Shown: piece after piece, positions 9,762 through 18,804 of the stretch
Layout of the letters: each line of letters begins with the position of its first letter
Position numbering within the stretch: position 1 is the stretch's first letter
Source of the DNA: Ensifer sp. Root278
Lineage (GTDB): Bacteria > Pseudomonadota > Alphaproteobacteria > Rhizobiales > Rhizobiaceae
Direction of reading: 5' to 3'
Length of the DNA stretch: 64,000 nt
Assembly: GCF_001429285.1 (NCBI RefSeq)
Contig: NZ_LMJJ01000023.1
Coordinates: forward strand, 505,128 to 569,127
Program-made: the position numbers and the translations under genes
The notes under the pieces: model-generated
The model's database searches: none
Seen by the model: only the letters and a program-made list of their open reading frames with translations
What the model was told of the DNA's origin: nothing

Positions 9762-10094
9762 GCGATGGCGGCTTTGCTGCATCGCCGCAGAGGCCGCACC
9801 GGACATTCGCTCTTCGGAGTCGCCATTTTTTCCCTGAAAATGCCCGGCATCGGTTCTCAACGCACGAAAATTGCGGAAAACCGCCAGTTTCGGACAAGCT
9901 CGTTTGCAAATCGTCAGGAATCCAGATTCATTCTGGCCTGAGGCCTTGTATCGAGGCGAGACGGGTATATTTGTTGCACTGCACAAGAAAAGTGGTAGTC
10001 TGGCAGAGATTGCGGACACCAAGACAAACAATCGCAAGCTTGCGTCCGACCGGGAGCGGCGTTGTCGTCGATTGAACCAAGGGGTACGCTTCCC
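9762..10094 (+). other. Intergenic region between the sugar operon and phaZ
   Basis: About 330 bases without a convincing gene; short open frames here lack ribosome sites and family resemblance. It contains a GGCCTGAGGCC inverted repeat around 9936-9946 and, at 9971-9986, a TGC-N3-GCA dyad described separately. It probably holds the end of the preceding transcript and the phaZ promoter. Confidence 0.5.
9971..9986. promoter_or_regulatory. TGC-N3-GCA dyad, candidate PhaR/AniA site ahead of phaZ
   Basis: TTGTTGCACTGCACAA contains TGCACTGCA (9975-9983) inside TTGT/ACAA arms. Binding motifs of the form TGC-N0-3-GCA are, as I recall, reported for the PHB regulator PhaR/AniA in rhizobia and relatives. 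The position about 110 bases before phaZ fits a regulatory site. Confidence 0.4.
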
Positions 10095-11369
10095 ATGTTC
10101 TACCAGCTCTATGAATTGAACCATGCAATGATGGCGCCGTGGCGTACGGCCGCCGATGCCATGCGGCTTGCCTTCAGCAATCCGATGAACCCCATCTCGC
10201 ACACCTATTTCGGCCGTGCCGCTGCCGCCGGGCTCGAAGTGTTCGAGCGCTCCACCCGCCGCTATGGCAAACCGGAGTTCGGACTTCCCGCGACAGAGGT
10301 CGACGGCATGTCCGTCTCCGTCTACGAGCGCATCGTCTGGCGCTCACCCTTCTGCAACCTCATCCATTTCGAGCGCGCCTTGCCCAAGGGGCGTGCCGCC
10401 GATCCGAAGGTTCTGGTCGTGGCGCCGATGTCCGGCCACTACGCGACGCTGCTGCGCGGCACCGTGGAAGCCCTGCTGCCGCATTCCGACATCTACATCA
10501 CGGACTGGATCGACGCCCGCATGGTGCCGCTCAGCGAAGGCACTTTCGATCTCGACGATTACATCGACTACGTCATCCAGATGCTGCACTTCCTGGGCCC
10601 GAACACCCATGTGATCGGCGTCTGTCAGCCGGCAGTGCCTGTGCTCGCCGCCGTCGCCCTGATGGAAGCGGCGGACGATCCGCTGTCGCCGGCGACGATG
10701 ACGCTGATGGGCGGACCGATCGACACCCGCATCAATCCGACGGGCGTCAATCAGCTTGCCGAACAGCGGCCGATCGAATGGTTCCGCGACAACGTCATCA
10801 TGCCGGTGCCGTGGCCGCAGCCGGGCTTCATGCGCATGGTCTATCCGGGCTTCCTGCAGCTCTCTGGCTTCATGTCGATGAACCTCGACCGGCACCTGAT
10901 CGCCCACAAAGAGTTCTTCGCGCATCTGGTGAAGAACGATGGTGACGCCGCCGAGAAGCACCGGGACTTCTATGACGAGTATCTGGCCGTCATGGACCTG
11001 ACGGCCGAATTCTACCTGCAGACCGTGCAGGTGGTCTTCATGCAGCACGCGCTGCCGAAGGGCGAGATGATGCATCGCGGCAAGCGCGTCGATACGACGG
11101 CGATCAAGAAGGTCGCGCTGCTGACCGTCGAAGGCGAGAACGACGACATTTCCGGCGTTGGCCAGACGAAGGCGGCGCAGACGATCTGCACCAACATCCC
11201 TGATCACATGCGCATGCACTACATGCAGCCGGATGTCGGCCACTACGGCGTCTTCAACGGATCGCGCTTCCGCCGCGAAATCGCGCCGCGCATCGTCGCT
11301 TTCCACCGCGAGCACTCGCGGCACGTGAAGCCGGTGAAGCAGCTCATCAAGGGCGGCAAGTTGGCCTAA
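10095..11369 (+). CDS. phaZ: Intracellular poly(3-hydroxybutyrate) depolymerase
   Basis: A 424-residue alpha/beta hydrolase of the PHB depolymerase intracellular family, the length I recall for S. meliloti PhaZ. It begins MFYQLYELNHAMMAPW as the family does. The nucleophile is Cys177 in GVCQPAVP, the cysteine version of the lipase box seen in Ralstonia-type i-PhaZ. The conserved PDVGHYGVFNG stretch near the C-terminus supplies the catalytic histidine. It mobilises stored PHB granules in the cytoplasm. The ATG at 10095 is chosen over an upstream in-frame ATG (10062) because it matches the family start. No other pha gene is adjacent in this window. Confidence 0.92.
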   Translation: MFYQLYELNHAMMAPWRTAADAMRLAFSNPMNPISHTYFGRAAAAGLEVFERSTRRYGKPEFGLPATEVDGMSVSVYERIVWRSPFCNLIHFERALPKGRAADPKVLVVAPMSGHYATLLRGTVEALLPHSDIYITDWIDARMVPLSEGTFDLDDYIDYVIQMLHFLGPNTHVIGVCQPAVPVLAAVALMEAADDPLSPATMTLMGGPIDTRINPTGVNQLAEQRPIEWFRDNVIMPVPWPQPGFMRMVYPGFLQLSGFMSMNLDRHLIAHKEFFAHLVKNDGDAAEKHRDFYDEYLAVMDLTAEFYLQTVQVVFMQHALPKGEMMHRGKRVDTTAIKKVALLTVEGENDDISGVGQTKAAQTICTNIPDHMRMHYMQPDVGHYGVFNGSRFRREIAPRIVAFHREHSRHVKPVKQLIKGGKLA

Positions 11370-11424
11370 CCTCGCGATCGGGGCCGTTTTGACCGCGTAG
11401 AGTCAAGGGTTTGTTCGAATCCGG

Positions 11425-11469
11425 GGGAGGGCGTCTTGCACAGCCAAGGGCGCCTTCCCACATCGTTTT
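11425..11469 (+). terminator. Long hairpin downstream of phaZ
   Basis: GGGAGGGCG at 11425-11433 pairs with CGCCTTCCC at 11451-11459 (one G-T pair), and inner CTTG/CAAG arms extend it. A short TTTT follows about seven bases later, so it is a terminator-like or attenuator-like structure rather than a classical terminator. Confidence 0.45.
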
Positions 11470-11472
11470 CAT

Positions 11473-11494
11473 CGGGCCGCATGGGTGGCCCGGA
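11473..11494 (+). promoter_or_regulatory. Hairpin just upstream of the DUF2852 ribosome site
   Basis: CGGGCC and GGCCCG arms enclose an eight-base loop and end eight bases before the GAGGAA ribosome site. It could affect translation or mRNA stability; nothing more can be said from sequence. Confidence 0.3.
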
Positions 11495-11515
11495 TGATTG
11501 CGAGGAATCCTGAAG

Positions 11516-11935
11516 ATGAACCAATCTGCAATGATCCGTCCGGATTGGACGCCCGCGACCATCGCCCTGATGGTGCTCGGCTTCGTGGTCTTCTGGCCAC
11601 TGGGTCTGGCCATGCTCGCCTACATCCTGTTCGGCGAAAAGCTGAAGACTTTCAAGAAAGACGCCAACGACACGGTGGATGGCATGTGCTCTGCATTCAA
11701 GCGCAATGGACGCCGTTCCAACTGGACGCATCGCACCGGCAACGTCGCCTTCGACGACTGGCGTGAAGCCGAGCTTGCCCGCCTCGACGAGGAACGCCGC
11801 AAGCTCGACGCGATGCGCGAAGAGTTCGACACCTATGTGCGCGAGCTTCGCCGCGCCAAGGACCAGGAAGAGTTCGACCGCTTCATGCGCGACCGCAAGA
11901 ACGGCGGCTCCGGCCCGGTGGTCGAAGCTCACTAA
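11516..11935 (+). CDS. DUF2852 domain membrane protein
   Basis: A 139-residue protein. Residues about 15-40 form one hydrophobic membrane segment (ATIALMVLGFVVFWPLGLAML). The remaining part is charged, with WTHRTGNVAFDDWREAEL and a coiled-coil-like helix rich in Glu, Arg and Lys. This arrangement matches DUF2852, a family of unknown function widespread in rhizobia. The ATG at 11516 follows GAGGAA; a GTG-type extension of six codons is not needed. It stands alone between phaZ and a metallopeptidase gene, with a strong hairpin directly upstream of its ribosome site (11473-11494) and another after its stop. No function can be assigned. Confidence 0.8.
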   Translation: MNQSAMIRPDWTPATIALMVLGFVVFWPLGLAMLAYILFGEKLKTFKKDANDTVDGMCSAFKRNGRRSNWTHRTGNVAFDDWREAELARLDEERRKLDAMREEFDTYVRELRRAKDQEEFDRFMRDRKNGGSGPVVEAH

Positions 11936-11951
11936 TCCGAAGACAACGCTT

Positions 11952-11975
11952 CCGGCGTTTCACATGAAACGCCGG
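11952..11975 (+). terminator. Perfect hairpin after the DUF2852 gene, with parS-like core
   Basis: CCGGCGTTTCA and TGAAACGCCGG are perfectly complementary 11-base arms around CA. There is no T-run, so termination would be weak or the element has another role. Its centre, CGTTTCACATGAAACG (11956-11971), matches the parS consensus TGTTTCACGTGAAACA at 13 of 16 positions. Confidence 0.45.
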
Positions 11976-12039
11976 ATTATCCATTGCGCGCCTTTCGACG
12001 CTGTAGGCGAAGCCCCAGCGAATCGGTTAGAAAGCCTGC

Positions 12040-12792
12040 ATGTTCCCTTCTTTCAAGCGGCGCATTCAACCTGCTCCACCCGCCATGACGCGGCAGATCG
12101 ACGTTGCCGGCAAGTCCCTGCCGCTGACGATCAAGCAGAACGCGCGCGCGACCCGCATGACACTGCGCATCGAGCCCGGCGGCCGGGCGCTAAAGATGAC
12201 GATCCCCCAAGGCTTGCCGGAGCGTGAGGTCAACGCCTTTCTCAACCGCCATCAGGGCTGGCTGATGACGAAGCTCGCGCGTTTCTCCGGCGAAAGCCAA
12301 ATCGAGGAGGGCGGCTCCATCTTGATCCGAGGCATCTCCCACCGGATCGAGCGGACCGGCAATATCCGCGGTCTGACGGAAGCGGTCTTGATCGATGACG
12401 AACCGGTGCTGCGCGTCAGCGGCGGCGAGGAGCACCTGAATCGGCGCATCGTCGATTTCCTCAAGAAGGAAGCCCGTCAGGATCTTGATCGGCTGGTGGC
12501 AATCTATACCGGCCGCATCGGCCGACGGGCGAAGTCGCTGTCGCTGAAGGACACCCGCAGCCGCTGGGGATCCTGTTCGGCCGATGGGGCGCTGAGCTTC
12601 TCCTGGCGCATCGTCATGGCGCCGCCGAAGGTCATCGCCTATCTTGCAGCGCACGAGGTCGCACATTTGCAGGAGATGAACCACGGCCCCGATTTTTGGA
12701 CGCTGTGCGGGAGGCTGTGCCCGGATACGGAGGATGCCAAGCGCTGGCTCCGCCGCAACGGCACGATGCTTCACGCGATCGACTTCGACTGA
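12040..12792 (+). CDS. YgjP-like (DUF45/M48-related) metallopeptidase
   Basis: A 250-residue cytoplasmic protein of the YgjP/DUF45 family. The zinc site is visible as HEVAH (His205, Glu206, His209) with a third ligand His215 in MNHGPDFW. The conserved SLKDTRSRWGSCS precedes it, as is standard for the family. The N-terminal 90 residues are the family's beta-rich region (RMTLRIEPGG...). Members are predicted zinc proteases, often linked to SprT-like or restriction-associated proteins, but the substrate is unknown. The gene is separate from its neighbours: a strong hairpin lies between it and the DUF2852 gene and the next gene is convergent. Confidence 0.85.
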   Translation: MFPSFKRRIQPAPPAMTRQIDVAGKSLPLTIKQNARATRMTLRIEPGGRALKMTIPQGLPEREVNAFLNRHQGWLMTKLARFSGESQIEEGGSILIRGISHRIERTGNIRGLTEAVLIDDEPVLRVSGGEEHLNRRIVDFLKKEARQDLDRLVAIYTGRIGRRAKSLSLKDTRSRWGSCSADGALSFSWRIVMAPPKVIAYLAAHEVAHLQEMNHGPDFWTLCGRLCPDTEDAKRWLRRNGTMLHAIDFD

Positions 12793-12815
12793 ACCAGGCG
12801 GAGAGCGATGGCGCG

Positions 12816-12980
12816 TTACGCGCGGTAACGCAGAGCGTCGCGGATCTTCTCGTCGGTCTTGTATTGGCTGAGCGCATAGACCGACCAGATCGCTGCCGGA
12901 ACCCAACCGAGGCCGGCAAAGGGACGGCCGATGGTGAAAAACTGCAGCCAGGGCAGGATTAGCGCGAGCAACAGGCGCAT
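12816..12980 (-). CDS. Pmp3/YqaE-like small membrane protein
   Basis: A 54-residue protein with two hydrophobic segments (LLLALILPWLQFF and LGWVPAAIWSVYAL) joined by a short Gly-rich turn and ending in a basic tail. This is the layout of the YqaE/Pmp3 (UPF0057) family, small membrane proteins linked to membrane potential and salt stress. The start at 12980 has a GGAGAG ribosome site; two further in-frame ATGs upstream have none. It is convergent with the metallopeptidase gene and divergent from trpF. Confidence 0.7.
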   Translation of the reverse strand: MRLLLALILPWLQFFTIGRPFAGLGWVPAAIWSVYALSQYKTDEKIRDALRYRA

Positions 12981-13137
12981 CAGTCTCTCCATTGTGGTAA
13001 AATGCATATGGTGAAAGCTCGCCTGTCGCGCAAGGGGCGCAACGGCCGTCGGGCCATCGTTGCAGGGGGCGCTGGCTGGGCCTTGCGCGTCGGTTTTTGG
13101 CTCGACTCGCGCGACATTTCATGCAAGGTCGCTTCTC

Positions 13138-13812
13138 ATGAAAACCGAAGTGAAGATATGCGGGCTGAAGACCGCGGAAGCGGTTGAGCGTGCTGTCGCG
13201 CTCGGTGCATCCCATACCGGCTTCATCTTTTTTCCAAAGAGTCCCAGGAACATCGAGCCTGACGATGCCGGCCGTCTGGCAGACCGCATTCGCGGCCAGG
13301 CGAAGATCGTCGCGGTCACGGTCAATGCCGACAATGACGAACTCGACGAGATCGTTTCGGCGCTCAACCCGGATATCCTGCAGCTCCACGGCAGTGAAGA
13401 TCCGGAACGGTTGCTGACGGTCAAGGCGATGTACGGGCTTCCTATCATGAAGGCCCTTTCGGTGCGCGATGCATCGGACCTCGAAAGGATCGCCCCCTAC
13501 ATCGGCATTGCCGATCGCTTCCTCTTTGATGCCAAGCCGCCTCAAGGTTCCGATTTGCCCGGCGGTAACGGCGTTTCCTTTGACTGGAAGCTGCTCGACG
13601 CGCTTGACGGAAGCGTCGATTACATGCTTTCCGGTGGTCTCAACGCCAGTAACATTGGCGAGGCCATGGTGCAGACCCGCGCCCGCGCCATCGATATCTC
13701 CTCCGGCGTCGAGAGCGCGCCGGGCGTCAAGGATCTGAAGCTCATGGAATCGTTTTTCAATGCCGTTCGCCAGGCGGAGGCGGGCATGCCACGGTCAGGG
13801 AGCAGGACGTGA
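13138..13812 (+). CDS. trpF: Phosphoribosylanthranilate isomerase
   Basis: A 224-residue TIM-barrel enzyme that isomerises N-(5-phosphoribosyl)anthranilate in tryptophan synthesis. The N-terminal VKICGL holds the catalytic cysteine and [12 protein letters not shown] follows; the catalytic Asp is expected in the LQLHG...FLFDAK strands, and the C-terminal SGGLNASN is the phosphate-binding loop. The start at 13138 is the family start; an open frame upstream lacks similarity. The stop overlaps the GTG of trpB by four bases, showing translational coupling in trpF-trpB-trpA. trpE, trpD and trpC are not in the window, a split that is normal for rhizobia. Confidence 0.95.
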   Translation: MKTEVKICGLKTAEAVERAVALGASHTGFIFFPKSPRNIEPDDAGRLADRIRGQAKIVAVTVNADNDELDEIVSALNPDILQLHGSEDPERLLTVKAMYGLPIMKALSVRDASDLERIAPYIGIADRFLFDAKPPQGSDLPGGNGVSFDWKLLDALDGSVDYMLSGGLNASNIGEAMVQTRARAIDISSGVESAPGVKDLKLMESFFNAVRQAEAGMPRSGSRT

Positions 13813-15029
13813 ACCAGGCGCCAAAGTTGAATTCTTTCCGGGGCGGTCCCGACGAGGACGGCCGTTTCGGCATTTTTGGCGGTCGCTTCGTGGCCGAGAC
13901 ATTGATGCCCCTGATCCTCGACCTGCAGGCCGAGTGGAACAAGGCAAAGGACGATCCGGCCTTCAAGGCGGAACTGGCGCATCTCGGCGCTCACTATATC
14001 GGCCGGCCGAGCCCGCTTTATTTCGCCGAGCGGCTGACGGCTGAGCTCGGCGGCGCCAAGATCTATTTCAAGCGCGAAGAGCTGAACCACACCGGTTCGC
14101 ACAAGATCAACAACTGCATCGGCCAGATCCTGCTGGCTAAGCGCATGGGCAAGACGCGCATCATCGCCGAAACCGGTGCCGGCCAGCATGGCGTTGCTTC
14201 GGCGACAGTCGCGGCCCGCTTCGGCCTGCCTTGCGTCGTCTACATGGGCGCGACCGACGTCGAGCGCCAGGCGCCGAACGTTTTCCGCATGAAGCTGCTC
14301 GGTGCCGAGGTCAAGCCGGTAACCGCCGGCAGCGGCACGCTCAAGGACGCGATGAACGAGGCCCTGCGTGACTGGGTCACCAATGTCGACAACACTTACT
14401 ATCTGATCGGTACGGCCGCCGGCCCGCATCCCTATCCGGAAATGGTCCGCGATTTCCAGGCGGTCATCGGCCAGGAAGCCAAGGAACAGATGCTCGCCGC
14501 CGAAGGCCGGCTGCCGGATCTCGTCGTTGCTGCCGTCGGCGGTGGCTCCAACGCGATCGGCATCTTCCATCCGTTCCTTGATGATGAAAGCGTCAAGATC
14601 GTCGGCGTCGAAGCCGGCGGCAAGGGCATCGAGGGCGACGAGCATTGCGCGTCGATCACCGCCGGTTCGCCCGGCGTGCTGCATGGCAACCGCACCTATC
14701 TGCTGCAGGACGGCGACGGCCAGATCAAGGAAGGCCACTCGATTTCTGCCGGCCTCGACTACCCCGGCATCGGCCCGGAACATGCCTGGCTGAACGATGT
14801 CGGCCGCGTCGAATACGTGCCGATCATGGACCACGAAGCGCTCGAGGCGTTCCAGACGCTGACCCGCCTCGAAGGCATTATCCCGGCGCTCGAGCCGTCG
14901 CATGCGCTTGCCGAGGTCATCAAGCGTGCGCCGAAAATGGGCAAGGACGAGATCATCCTGATGAACCTCTCCGGTCGCGGCGACAAGGACATCTTCACCG
15001 TCGGCAAGTTACTGGGAATGGGGCTGTAA
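13809..15029 (+). CDS. trpB: Tryptophan synthase beta subunit
   Basis: A 406-residue PLP enzyme joining indole and serine. The PLP lysine lies in [10 protein letters not shown] and the substrate loop in [10 protein letters not shown]. The phosphate-binding GGGSNAIG and the [16 protein letters not shown] stretch are intact. It starts with GTG inside the trpF stop (GTGA overlap) and is followed by trpA after four bases, so the alpha and beta subunits of the alpha2-beta2 complex are made together. Confidence 0.97.
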   Translation: MNQAPKLNSFRGGPDEDGRFGIFGGRFVAETLMPLILDLQAEWNKAKDDPAFKAELAHLGAHYIGRPSPLYFAERLTAELGGAKIYFKREELNHTGSHKINNCIGQILLAKRMGKTRIIAETGAGQHGVASATVAARFGLPCVVYMGATDVERQAPNVFRMKLLGAEVKPVTAGSGTLKDAMNEALRDWVTNVDNTYYLIGTAAGPHPYPEMVRDFQAVIGQEAKEQMLAAEGRLPDLVVAAVGGGSNAIGIFHPFLDDESVKIVGVEAGGKGIEGDEHCASITAGSPGVLHGNRTYLLQDGDGQIKEGHSISAGLDYPGIGPEHAWLNDVGRVEYVPIMDHEALEAFQTLTRLEGIIPALEPSHALAEVIKRAPKMGKDEIILMNLSGRGDKDIFTVGKLLGMGL

Positions 15030-15033
15030 GATC

Positions 15034-15873
15034 ATGACCGCACGCATGGACAAGAGATTTGCCGATGTGGCGGCCGAGGGACGGCCGGTCCTCGTCACCT
15101 ATTTCATGGCCGGTGATCCGGATTTCGAGACGTCGCTCTCGATCATGAAGGCGTTGCCGAAGGCCGGCGCCGACGTCATCGAACTCGGCATGCCCTTCTC
15201 TGACCCGATGGCCGATGGCCCGGCCATCCAGCTTGCCGGTCAACGCGCGCTGAAGGGCTGCCAGACGCTTGCCAAGACGCTCGAGATCGCCCGCCGCTTC
15301 CGCGAGGACGACCAGCGCACGCCGATCGTGCTGATGGGCTACTACAATCCGATCTATATCTACGGCGTCGACCGCTTCCTGACGGATGCGCTCGCCGCCG
15401 GCATCGACGGCCTGATCGTCGTCGATCTGCCGCCGGAGATGGATGATGAACTCTGCATCCCGGCGCTTGCGAAGGGCATCAGCTTCATTCGCCTGGCGAC
15501 GCCGACCACGGACGACCGTCGCCTGCCGAAGGTGCTCGAAAACACCTCCGGTTTCGTCTATTACGTATCGATGAACGGCATCACAGGTTCGGCTCTGCCC
15601 GATCCGTCGTTGATTGCCGGCGCAGTCGGCCGTATCAAGGCGCACACCAACCTGCCGGTTTGCGTCGGTTTCGGCGTCAAGACGGCGGAGCATGCAAGGG
15701 CCATCGGAGCATCCGCCGATGGCGTGGTCGTCGGTACGGCGATCGTCAACCAGATCGCGTCGAGCCTGACCGAAGAGGGCAAGGCGACGGACGCGACGGT
15801 TCCGGGTGTTGAAGCGCTGGTCAGAGGGCTCTCGGCAGGCGTGCGGTCCGCACGCCTCGCAGCAGCCGAATAA
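15034..15873 (+). CDS. trpA: Tryptophan synthase alpha subunit
   Basis: A 279-residue TIM-barrel that cleaves indole-3-glycerol phosphate and passes indole to TrpB. The catalytic glutamate is in [15 protein letters not shown] and the catalytic aspartate in [10 protein letters not shown]; the phosphate loop is VCVGFGVK. Length is typical. It is followed 50 bases later by accD, which is the usual rhizobial order. Confidence 0.96.
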   Translation: MTARMDKRFADVAAEGRPVLVTYFMAGDPDFETSLSIMKALPKAGADVIELGMPFSDPMADGPAIQLAGQRALKGCQTLAKTLEIARRFREDDQRTPIVLMGYYNPIYIYGVDRFLTDALAAGIDGLIVVDLPPEMDDELCIPALAKGISFIRLATPTTDDRRLPKVLENTSGFVYYVSMNGITGSALPDPSLIAGAVGRIKAHTNLPVCVGFGVKTAEHARAIGASADGVVVGTAIVNQIASSLTEEGKATDATVPGVEALVRGLSAGVRSARLAAAE

Positions 15874-15923
15874 TTGCCTATATTAGCGCGCACAACCCGA
15901 AGGAAATCTTCAGGAGTTACTAA

Positions 15924-16838
15924 GTGAACTGGATCACAAACTACGTTCGGCCGAAGATCAACTCGATGCTGGGCCGCCGGGAAGTTCCGGAAAATCTCTG
16001 GATCAAGTGCCCGGAAACCGGCGAGATGGTGTTCCACCGCGATCTCGAAGAAAACAAGTGGGTCATCCCGCAGTCCGGCTTCCACATGAAGATGCCGGCC
16101 AAGGCTCGGCTGAAGGACCTGTTCGACGGCGGCATCTATGAAGCGTTTCCGCAGCCGAAGGTTGCTCAGGACCCGCTGAAGTTCCGCGATTCCAAGAAGT
16201 ACTCCGACCGTCTGCGCGACAGCCGCGTGAAGACCGAGCTCGAAGACACGATCGTCGCCGGTCTCGGCCGCGTTCAGGGCGTCAAGCTCGTCGCCGTCGT
16301 GCACGAGTTCAACTTCATTGGCGGTTCGCTCGGCATGGCTGCCGGCGAGGCGATTATCAAGGCCTTCGAAAGAGCGATCGCCGAGAAGTGCCCGCTGGTC
16401 ATTTTCCCGGCATCGGGCGGCGCCCGCATGCAGGAAGGCATCCTGTCGCTGATGCAGCTGCCGCGCACCACGGTTGCCGTCAACCTGCTGAAGGAAGCCG
16501 GTCTTCCCTATATCGTCGTGCTCACCAACCCGACGACCGGTGGCGTCACCGCATCCTATGCGATGCTTGGCGATATCCATATGGCCGAGCCTGGCGCCGA
16601 AATCGGCTTTGCCGGCAAGCGCGTGATCGAGCAGACGCTGCGCGAGAAGCTGCCGGAAGGTTTCCAGACGTCTGAATACCTGCTGGAGCACGGCATGGTC
16701 GACATGGTCGTCAAACGCCATGATCTGCCGTCGACGCTTGCCCGGGTCCTGAAGATCCTGATGAAGAAGCCGGCAGAAGCCTCGAAGCTCAACGGCGGCA
16801 CGCAGCCGGCTGCCTTGCCGGTCGCGGCAAGCGCTTAA
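15924..16838 (+). CDS. accD: Acetyl-CoA carboxylase carboxyltransferase beta subunit, zinc finger degenerate
   Basis: A 304-residue carboxyltransferase subunit that, with AccA, moves carboxyl from biotin to acetyl-CoA to make malonyl-CoA. The carboxyltransferase core is intact, with [24 protein letters not shown] and [13 protein letters not shown]. The N-terminal ribbon normally has four zinc-binding cysteines; here only the first (IKCPETG) remains and the others read Thr, Ile and Ser (WVIPQSG). The start is GTG after CAGGAG. It is followed by folC after 116 bases that contain a perfect palindrome. Confidence 0.95.
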   Translation: MNWITNYVRPKINSMLGRREVPENLWIKCPETGEMVFHRDLEENKWVIPQSGFHMKMPAKARLKDLFDGGIYEAFPQPKVAQDPLKFRDSKKYSDRLRDSRVKTELEDTIVAGLGRVQGVKLVAVVHEFNFIGGSLGMAAGEAIIKAFERAIAEKCPLVIFPASGGARMQEGILSLMQLPRTTVAVNLLKEAGLPYIVVLTNPTTGGVTASYAMLGDIHMAEPGAEIGFAGKRVIEQTLREKLPEGFQTSEYLLEHGMVDMVVKRHDLPSTLARVLKILMKKPAEASKLNGGTQPAALPVAASA

Positions 16839-16845
16839 AGGCTAT

Positions 16846-16876
16846 TGCGGGAAAAGCGTAAACCGGTTTTCCCGCA
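16846..16876. repeat. Perfect palindrome between accD and folC
   Basis: TGCGGGAAAA and TTTTCCCGCA are perfect 10-base arms around an 11-base spacer. The sequence is like short palindromes that occur many times between rhizobial genes, from memory. It may act as a terminator or processing hairpin between accD and folC. Confidence 0.45.
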
Positions 16877-16954
16877 GTTGTGCAGAACAAGAATGAAACA
16901 TCTCCGCCAGACCGGAGATGTTTGGCAGTCAAGCTTGTCGGGTCGGGGTGAGAG

Positions 16955-18298
16955 ATGACAGCGGTGGAAGCCAGCGAAGCGGGCTATGAGATCGAAAAAC
17001 TCCTTGCCCTCCACCCCAAGGGGTTTGATCTGTCGCTGGACAGGATCACCCGGCTGCTCGCCGCGCTCGGCAATCCGCAGGACCGCCTGCCACCGGTGAT
17101 CCATGTCGCCGGCACCAATGGCAAGGGTTCGGCAACCGCGTTTTCGCGGGCGATCCTGGAAGCGGCCGGTCTCAGCGTTCACGTCCACACGTCGCCGCAT
17201 CTCGTCAATTGGCACGAGCGTTACCGCCTCGGCGTCAAGGGCGGCAAGGGACGGCTCGTCAGCGACCCCGTTCTGGCCGATGCGGTGCGTCGCGTCGCCG
17301 AAGCCAATGGCGGCGAGAAGATCACCGTCTTCGAAATCCTGACCGCCGTCACCTTCCTTCTCTTTGCCGAGCACCCGGCCGATGTCGCGATCATCGAGGT
17401 TGGCCTCGGCGGCCGCTTCGACGCGACCAATGTCATTGCTCGACCGGCCGTATCCGTCATCATGCCGATCTCGCTCGATCACCAGGCCTATCTCGGCGAC
17501 CGGGTGGAACTGATCGCCGCGGAAAAAGCCGGTATCATGAAGCGCGGCTGCTCCGTCGTGATCGGTCAGCAGGAAGAAGAGGCTGCGCGCGATGTGCTGA
17601 TCTCGACGGCCGAGCGGCTCGGTTGCCCGATGTTCGTCTATGGCCAGGACTTCATGGCGCATGAGGAATTCGGCCGCCTTGTCTATCAGGACGAAAGCGG
17701 TCTCGCCGACCTGCCGCTGCCGAAGCTGCCGGGACGGCACCAATACGCCAATGCCGCCGCGGCCGTTCGCGCGGTGCGGGCTGCGGGCTTCGACGTTTCG
17801 GAGGCGGCGATCGAGAAGGGGCTTGCCGGCGTCGAGTGGCCCGGGCGCCTGCAGCGCCTGACCAGCGGCAAACTTACGCGTTACGGCCCGGCCGATGCGG
17901 AAATCTGGGTCGACGGCGGCCATAATCCGGGTGCCGGCCAGGTGATCGCCGAAGCGATGGCGACCTTCGAAGAACGCGAATCGCGCCCCCTGTTCCTGAT
18001 CATTGGCATGATCAACACGAAGGATCCGGTCGGCTATTTCCGGGCGTTTGTGGATCTTGCCGAACAGGTCTTCACCGTTCCGATCCGTGGTTCCGATGCA
18101 GGTCTTGATCCGGTGGCGCTTGCAAGCGACGCGGCTGCTATCGGATTTGAGGCTTCGGCTGTCTCTTCCGTCGCCGAAGCGTTGACGATCGTTGCCAATC
18201 TGGTCGATGAGGATCCGGCGCCGCCGCGCATCCTGATCGGCGGCTCGCTCTATCTGGTGGGCGACGTTCTCGCCGACAACGGTACGCCGCCGAAGTGA
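16955..18298 (+). CDS. folC: Bifunctional folylpolyglutamate synthase/dihydrofolate synthase
   Basis: A 447-residue Mur-ligase-like enzyme that adds glutamate to dihydropteroate and folates. The P-loop is GTNGKGS (residues 53-59). HVHTSPHLVNWHERY and EVGLGGRFDATN are the folate/Mg sites, and VDGGHNPGAG starts the C-terminal glutamate-ligase domain. Length fits. It ends the trp-acc-fol run; a bidirectional terminator separates it from convergent trxA. Confidence 0.96.
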   Translation: MTAVEASEAGYEIEKLLALHPKGFDLSLDRITRLLAALGNPQDRLPPVIHVAGTNGKGSATAFSRAILEAAGLSVHVHTSPHLVNWHERYRLGVKGGKGRLVSDPVLADAVRRVAEANGGEKITVFEILTAVTFLLFAEHPADVAIIEVGLGGRFDATNVIARPAVSVIMPISLDHQAYLGDRVELIAAEKAGIMKRGCSVVIGQQEEEAARDVLISTAERLGCPMFVYGQDFMAHEEFGRLVYQDESGLADLPLPKLPGRHQYANAAAAVRAVRAAGFDVSEAAIEKGLAGVEWPGRLQRLTSGKLTRYGPADAEIWVDGGHNPGAGQVIAEAMATFEERESRPLFLIIGMINTKDPVGYFRAFVDLAEQVFTVPIRGSDAGLDPVALASDAAAIGFEASAVSSVAEALTIVANLVDEDPAPPRILIGGSLYLVGDVLADNGTPPK

Positions 18299-18345
18299 TC
18301 CGGAGGTGGCGCCGCCATCCCGATAGCAGCCAAGTTCAAGACAAG

Positions 18346-18371
18346 AAAAAAGCCCGGCATGCCGGGCTTTC
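18346..18371. terminator. Bidirectional terminator between folC and trxA
   Basis: GCCCGGCATGCCGGGC (18352-18367) is a perfect palindrome preceded by A6 and followed by TTT, so it forms a stem with a U-run in both directions, suiting the convergent folC and trxA genes. Confidence 0.85.
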
Positions 18372-18394
18372 TGCTGCGGTAGTCAGCGAAGGTC

Positions 18395-18718
18395 TCAGGC
18401 GACCGCCGTGGAGATCCACGAGGAAAGGGCCGTCTTCGGCGCAGCGCCAACCTTGATGTCGGCCACTTCGCCGGCCTTGAACATGGCGAGCGTCGGGATC
18501 GAGCGAACGCCGTACTGGGCAGCCAGTTCCGGGTTTTCGTCGATGTTGAGCTTGACGACCTTGACCTTGCCGGCGAGCTCGTTCGAGATTTCCTCGAGGC
18601 TCGGCGCGATCATCTTGCACGGGCCGCACCATTCAGCCCAGAAATCGACAACCACCGGCTCGGCGGAGTTCAGCACTTCCTGCTGAAAATTGGACGTATC
18701 GACCTTTACAGTAGCCAT
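18395..18718 (-). CDS. trxA: Thioredoxin 1
   Basis: A 107-residue thioredoxin with the redox pair Cys31/Cys34 in [10 protein letters not shown] and the cis-proline region RSIPTLAMF. It is the general cytosolic disulfide reductase and donor for ribonucleotide reductase and other enzymes. It lies 86 bases downstream of addA and ends with the shared terminator. Confidence 0.97.
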   Translation of the reverse strand: MATVKVDTSNFQQEVLNSAEPVVVDFWAEWCGPCKMIAPSLEEISNELAGKVKVVKLNIDENPELAAQYGVRSIPTLAMFKAGEVADIKVGAAPKTALSSWISTAVA

Positions 18719-18804
18719 AGGCTGCTCCTTGCGTTCGGAATGGCAGTATCCAGATGTTGTGTCTCATGTGAGATGGCACCGCTGGATTTTCAATATCCGG
18801 TATC

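Noticed and set aside
11410..11425. tRNA T-loop-like TTCGAATCC sequence
   Set aside because: The flanking bases do not form the five-pair T-stem, and no acceptor or anticodon arms surround it.
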